From NCBI GenBank assembly GCA_024643705.1, contig JAHEML010000031.1, positions 4,440 through 11,734 on the forward strand: a stretch of DNA of 7,295 bases. The letters run 5' to 3'. The stretch comes from Caldilineaceae bacterium. Its GTDB lineage: Bacteria; Chloroflexota; Anaerolineae; Caldilineales; Caldilineaceae. Shown piece by piece: positions 1 through 5,100 of the stretch. The first letter of the stretch is position 1; each line of letters opens with the position of its first letter. The translations under genes were made by a program, and so were the position numbers. Below the pieces are notes generated by a model. That model saw only the letters and a program-made list of their open reading frames with translations, had not been told where the DNA came from and made no database searches.

Positions 1-2179
1 CGATGACAAGGATTTAGACCTGCTTGTGGTCAGCGAAGATGGTCCTGTGCAACTATACCGCAATCGCCACGGAGAGGACCTTGCCGAACCCCGATTTGAG
101 CTTATTTGGTCTTCAAACGAAGTTGATCAGTCCCGCTCGGTTGCCTGGGCCGATCTAAACGGAGACAGCTTTCTCGACTTTGTCGTGGGGAACCAAGGTC
201 AGCGAAATCGAATCTATATCAACCAGCGGGGCAAGATATCCAATCTTGACTCATTTGTCCCATTGGTGTGGCCTGTTGCTGCCGCCGCCACCCGATCCGT
301 GGCCTGGGGCGACTACGACGGCGACGGTGACCTCGACCTTGCTGTCGGCAACTACGGCCAGAAGAATCAAATCTACGAGAACAAGGGTATCCTCAACGGT
401 TTGCCCCAAATGGCGTCCACGCCTATTTACGAATCCGCGGAGATGAGCAATACGACCACCGTTGCCTGGGGTGACTGGGACAACGATGGCGACTTGGATA
501 TAGCAATCGGTAATGAAAATGAGAAAGATCAGGTGTATGTCAATCGTCGGGACCCACTCGCGCCAACCAATAGCGTTCAATTTTCGTGGGTTTGGTCCTC
601 CGCCGAAGCCCAGGCGACCTCTGGGCTGGCTTGGGGCGATGTAGATGGTGATGGCGACCTTGACTTGGCCGTTAGCCAGATAGGCGGCGGCAGCAACCAC
701 AACGGCTATTATGAGAATACCAGTGTAGTTGCTGCCCACACGGTCGATGAATACCGTTCTGCAATCCCACTGCCAATCAACCCCAATTACCTGTCAGTGG
801 AGCGGCCCAATGGTTCCGAAGGTGCATCCTTCTACGCCAAACCCGAAATCCTTTCGGGGCCATCCCACCCCACAGTCACCGTTCCTTTCCGTATTTTCGA
901 TCCAGACGGAATCCGCGAACAGGCCGGTTCGAATGGGATTGGCGATTCCATCCCGGTTGACCGTCTGCGCTTTGAGTATTCGCTGAATGATGGCGGCAAA
1001 TGGCAAGCAGCGACAGGGGATTTGATTAATACTGATACGGTCGGTGTGCAATCCGTCAAAGAGTACAAGGGGCAGGGCGCTACCGAGTTGACTGGGATAT
1101 TGCTCCCTGCCGGGCCGGTCAAATTTGAGATCAAGCACGATGGTATCGGCATTTTTACCGTTTGGCTCCTGGATCCCCAAGGTAATCTGTCAGCGCTGCT
1201 TGCCGAAAAGACGGGTGCATTTGACGGTGAGAACGAGATCGGTCTCCCTTCGAGCGGGACATACGGTCTTCGCATCCAGGCTGATGGCGAATGGATCATC
1301 ACCATTGATTCGGCAACCAGCGGCTCGCAACCCACAACCATCGATTCTGTGACACCGACACGGCTTGGTCAAGAATACAAGTTTATCTGGGATGCCCAGG
1401 CCGACGCGGCGATCAGCGAAAACGCACGTTTCCGAGTCAGCCTTGTGCAGGGAAACGACGTTGGGCCAGTGAAGGAGGGGGGCGCGGCTGCGGCTAGCCC
1501 ACCATTCCGTGTGCGGGGAACAACCTGTGTCTGGCCCCAAGGGCTGAGTTTCTTTACTGACAATACCCAAAACGCAAGTGATCCCCTACCTCTGGGTGCT
1601 GTGATCTATACTGGCCGCCTGGACGAAGGTACGGGGGTCATGTCCTTCACCTGGGACTTTGGGGATGGAACCGTCCTTTTTGGACAACGTGTAACCCATT
1701 CCTATTTACTGGACGGCGTATATACCCTGACGCTCACGGTGCGAGGCGCGGCTTGTCCATATGCGCGAACGGTGACAATTGTCAACACGGTGAAGGTCGG
1801 CGAAGGCTTTGGCCATCTATATCTCCCCCTTGTTTTCCAGAATGCACCGGGCCGCGCTGGGTCAGATGTGCAACGGACTGTACGCCCTGGTGCTGTCGAT
1901 GATCTAGCTGGAAGGGTCGAGGCCGATTCGCTTCTCCTCACCTGGTCGTCTCCAACCACTGGGGGGCTAATCGAAAGTTATCGTATCTACGCCAGCCAGG
2001 ATGGAGGCGGGTTCCAGCCGGTTGGCGTCACCGGGGCCAACCGCACTGCCTTTACCGTGCGTGGGCAGCCATGTGGGCGTGCTTATTTGATCACAGCGCA
2101 AGGCCCAGGGGGTGAGGGGCCGGATAGTCTACAGAGCTACCTTGCACCAGCCTGCGAAACGAGCGGAGGTAACCAATGA
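1..2179 (+). CDS. Partial (5' end missing) secreted VCBS/FG-GAP repeat protein with PKD and FN3-like domains
   Basis: The frame is open from the first full codon at 2 to TGA at 2177-2179 (725 codons). A GTG at 26 is not the real start, because the codons before it already encode an Asp-rich calcium-loop motif (DDKDLDLL). Residues counted from codon 2: FG-GAP/VCBS repeats at about 1-239, with W-G-D-x-D-x-D-G-D-L-D cores at about 46, 99, 153 and 208; a beta-rich region with FRIFDPDG and RLRFEYSLNDGG near 290-330; a beta-sandwich-like stretch at about 365-436 (KHDG, VWLLDPQGN, ADGEWIITI); a PKD domain at about 512-599 with WDFGDG at 550; LYLPLV at 606-611; an FN3-like domain at about 627-718 (LTWSSP, YRIYAS). 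FG-GAP repeats are known to fold as integrin-like Ca2+-binding propellers, and PKD and FN3 are extracellular Ig-like modules. Cysteines at 509/585 bracket the PKD domain and those at 691/718 lie in the FN3 region, which suggests disulfides and export. No catalytic motif is seen. Adhesion or structural binding is an inference; substrate unknown. The last four bases overlap the next gene. Confidence 0.9.
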   Translation, partial: DDKDLDLLVVSEDGPVQLYRNRHGEDLAEPRFELIWSSNEVDQSRSVAWADLNGDSFLDFVVGNQGQRNRIYINQRGKISNLDSFVPLVWPVAAAATRSVAWGDYDGDGDLDLAVGNYGQKNQIYENKGILNGLPQMASTPIYESAEMSNTTTVAWGDWDNDGDLDIAIGNENEKDQVYVNRRDPLAPTNSVQFSWVWSSAEAQATSGLAWGDVDGDGDLDLAVSQIGGGSNHNGYYENTSVVAAHTVDEYRSAIPLPINPNYLSVERPNGSEGASFYAKPEILSGPSHPTVTVPFRIFDPDGIREQAGSNGIGDSIPVDRLRFEYSLNDGGKWQAATGDLINTDTVGVQSVKEYKGQGATELTGILLPAGPVKFEIKHDGIGIFTVWLLDPQGNLSALLAEKTGAFDGENEIGLPSSGTYGLRIQADGEWIITIDSATSGSQPTTIDSVTPTRLGQEYKFIWDAQADAAISENARFRVSLVQGNDVGPVKEGGAAAASPPFRVRGTTCVWPQGLSFFTDNTQNASDPLPLGAVIYTGRLDEGTGVMSFTWDFGDGTVLFGQRVTHSYLLDGVYTLTLTVRGAACPYARTVTIVNTVKVGEGFGHLYLPLVFQNAPGRAGSDVQRTVRPGAVDDLAGRVEADSLLLTWSSPTTGGLIESYRIYASQDGGGFQPVGVTGANRTAFTVRGQPCGRAYLITAQGPGGEGPDSLQSYLAPACETSGGNQ
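2..718 (+). repeat. FG-GAP/VCBS repeat array (four repeats plus a truncated first one)
   Basis: This is a protein-level repeat within the first CDS. Conserved cores start at 137, 296, 458 and 623, and the tail of an earlier unit lies at 2-64. Each core reads roughly (S/T)-V-A-W-G-D-x-D-x-D-G-D-L-D-x-x-V-G-N, followed by a Tyr-x-Asn closing element (IYIN, IYEN, VYVN, YYEN). Spacing is 159, 162 and 165 bases (53-55 residues), typical of one propeller blade per unit. The Asp/Asn ladder is the known Ca2+-binding loop of integrin alpha-type FG-GAP repeats. The unit at 137 is the weakest (DLNGDSFLD). A complete propeller usually needs about seven blades, so the missing ones should lie upstream of the window. 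Confidence 0.88.
2165..2169 (+). promoter_or_regulatory. Ribosome binding site of the second gene, inside the end of the first
   Basis: GGAGG ends six bases before the ATG at 2176, a near-ideal Shine-Dalgarno spacing. It lies in the last codons of the upstream gene. The start ATG (2176-2178) overlaps the stop TGA (2177-2179) in an ATGA arrangement, so ribosomes finishing the first gene can reinitiate directly. This fixes the start of the second gene and supports a single polycistronic mRNA. Confidence 0.85.
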
Positions 2180-5100
2180 TAAGCCGCCGCCTGCTTTTCG
2201 CCGTAATACTCCTGAGCCTTTTGATTGGTGGATTGGCCGCGTCGCCAGCCCATGCCCAAGAGGGTGGCATTAGCTGCACGACAACTGTGGCGCAGTCTCT
2301 GATCGACACGGGGCAGGATATTTTCTACAGCGCCCAACCTCGCAGCACCAACAGCGGAGACGCGCTCTTTTTCTGGTCAACGGGTGACCTGGATAGTTTC
2401 CCCGGCGGCATCGACAACAGCGATGGGAATATCGAGCTGTTTCGTTCCGAACTCGTCTTTGAAGAGAATGGTTCGGTGACGCGGTCCTTCAGGCAAGTCA
2501 CCGACTCGATTGGGAATATCTTGGGTGGCTTCAATCTGGCCCCCGAAGTGAGCGGCGATGGAAAGTATCTTATCTTCTTTTCGGATCGCTCCTACCCGCG
2601 CAACGACACAGACCTGATCGGTGGCCGCAATTTCAAAATTTGGTTGGCCGACCTGACGGATTTGGACAACATCAAGATTCGCCAGATTACTACTTCGACC
2701 GTCAGCGCCAATCTGTATCCCACTATCGCCAACGATGGCAAACGGGTGGCCTACGTCTCGGACAACGATATTCCCGATGGCAATCTGGATATCTATCTCA
2801 TTGACATCTCATCCCCTTCCTCTATTGCCAATCCAACATTGGTGGGCCGCCCAACCCCGCTGGGCATTTTGAACGAAGGCCCAAAACTTAGCGGTGATGG
2901 ATCGACCCTGGTTTTTACATCGAACCGAACTTTCCAGGATGCTGCCAGCGGTGTGACCGTCAACGCTGATGGAAATGTGGAAATTTTTGCCTACGATGTG
3001 CAGACCAGAAATTTGAAAGCTGTCACCAATACAACCGGCAATGTCGTCAACGAGACGGCGGCTGTCAGCGCCGACGGCCAATGGATTACCTTTGTGCGTG
3101 GCCCAGGTTCCGGAGCAAATGATCCTGCCCGTCAGGTCTACCTTGCTTCCAACCCGAACAGGGTCGGGGCTGGGTTCATCGAACGAATTAGCGTAAGCGG
3201 CACGGATAATTTTAACCCAAGCATCAGTTCCGGCGGCGACCGCATTTTGTACCAACAGAAGAATCGAACCCCAGGTGACACCGCGAGCCAGGTCGTGATT
3301 CAATACGACGGCATCCAAAACGTCATTTTGTACGACCGCATCGCGCAGGATCGCCAGATTTTTCGCAGCCGGACAAATCCCAACGCGGGCGAATTGGGCA
3401 CGCCTGCTTTGAGCGGCAATGGAACCGTTCTTTTTTATGAAGACGAAGGCGGTATCTCCACCGTCGAATGTACCATCAGCGATCTGAGTCTGACTGCCTC
3501 CGTCACCCCGGGGCGTGTGATTGCTGGCGAAAGCCAAACGTTTGTTTGGGCCGTAGCCAACGCAGCCGACTCGGTCGCCAGTGGTGTCACCGTCACGGGG
3601 ACATTGCCGTCTGGCTTTGTGCCGACCTCGCTTCTGCCGGCCGAGTCCTGTAGCCTGACTGGACAATCGATCAGTTGCCTATTCCCTCGGCTGGAAGCAA
3701 TGGGCACGCGCACAATGACCGCCACTGTGGCCGTCGCCAATGATTTGTTGGGTGATCAGACCGTGGCGTTCCGGGCATTCAGCAACAAATCCACCGATCG
3801 CGATCCCTCCAACAATGATCGCGTCCTGGCTTCACAGGTGGTAGCCCAGGCCGATCTGGGAATTCTCAAGACTGCCTTCCCCGACACAGCTCTGTTAAGC
3901 GAAGATATTACCTATACCCTTGTCATCTCCAATGTAGGGCCGTCTCTCTCGCGCAGCGTGCGCGTCACAGACACCCTGCCCTTTGGTCTGGACTTCCAAT
4001 TTAGCGATGGGTGTGATGTGGTAGCCGGGGAAACTGGCAGCCAGGGCCCTGTGGTTAGCTGTTTCTTGGGAGACATGCAACCTGGGCCAGAATCGACAAT
4101 CACCCGCACAATCCGCACCACAATTGGCACAAATCTGGAAGGATTTATCGAGAATGAGGCAGAGGTTGCCTCTGGGCTTACATTTGATCCACCCGGTGGC
4201 TTGAGCAACAGCGTTGCCATCACAAACTCAGTCAACACGGATTTCGATTTGGCTGTCTCTCAATCTGCCGCGCCACCTCTTTTGCTGGCCGGTGGACGTA
4301 TCACCTACACCACGGTGGTGACAAACTACGGCCTCTCGACAGCCGAAGCCGTGGTGCTGACAGGCACACTGCCGGGCGAATTAACCCTGGTAGGCACGCC
4401 CTCCGGTGCACAGGGTTGTACAGGCGGTCTCACCTTTGCCTGTACCCTGGGGCAGATGGAACTGGGCGACGTGATCCAGGTCACCATCGTTGGTGTCATC
4501 AGCCCAACCCACACAGGTACACTGACAAGCAGCGTGGGTGTCTTTTCGGTCAACCAGGTGGATGCCGACCGTCGTAAAGATAACAATTTCTTCCAACTGC
4601 CCAATGGAAATCAGCCAATCATCGTGGCGCAGCAGGCCGACTTGAAAGCTGAGTTGATCTCCGCCCCGTCGGATGTGCTGGCAGGGGAAGATTATACCTA
4701 TATCCTGTCAATCGAGAATCTTGGACCGTCTGCGGCAGAAGGCGTCGTATTGGCCGACACGCCACCAGCTGGTTGGAGCCTGCTCTCGATCGCGAATAGC
4801 GTGAGCAGTTGTTCTGGTTCCACATTTGCAATCTGCGAAGTTCCGCTCCTGTTGCCCAACGAATCGGTGATATTTACGGTGACATTGGCGCTCAATCAGA
4901 ACGCTGCTTTGGGTAGCCAACCCTATGCCGTCGCTGTGCAGTCTCTCTCTACCGATCCGAACCCGGCCAACGACAACGTGGATTTTGCCGTCACCGTTGC
5001 GGACGAGGCCAGCCTGACAATTAATAAACTGGCTAGCGCCACATCTGTGGTGGCTGGCCAAACCGAGTCCCTTGTCTATACGCTGTATGTCTACAACGAC

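Noticed and set aside
26..28. GTG at 26 as the true start of the first gene
   Set aside because: The frame is open to the window edge and the eight codons before it (DDKDLDLL) already encode part of an FG-GAP calcium loop; the repeat would be cut in half by starting here.
251..739. Minus-strand open frame opposite the VCBS repeats
   Set aside because: It mirrors the codons of the repeat array in the same register; its hydrophobic Val/Ile/Ala runs are the reverse complement of Asp, Asn and Gly codons, not a membrane protein.
2176..3447. Identification of the second gene as tolB of the Tol-Pal system
   Set aside because: The blades are TolB-like, but the protein is far longer than TolB, lacks the N-terminal TolB domain and is fused to a DUF11 array, with no tol or pal neighbour in view.
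2809..3666. Long minus-strand open frame (285 codons) opposite the propeller
   Set aside because: It lies in exact codon register with the sense gene, so its stops would need sense TTA, CTA or TCA codons, which this gene rarely uses. The protein has no recognisable domain, while the sense frame has a signal peptide and blade motifs.
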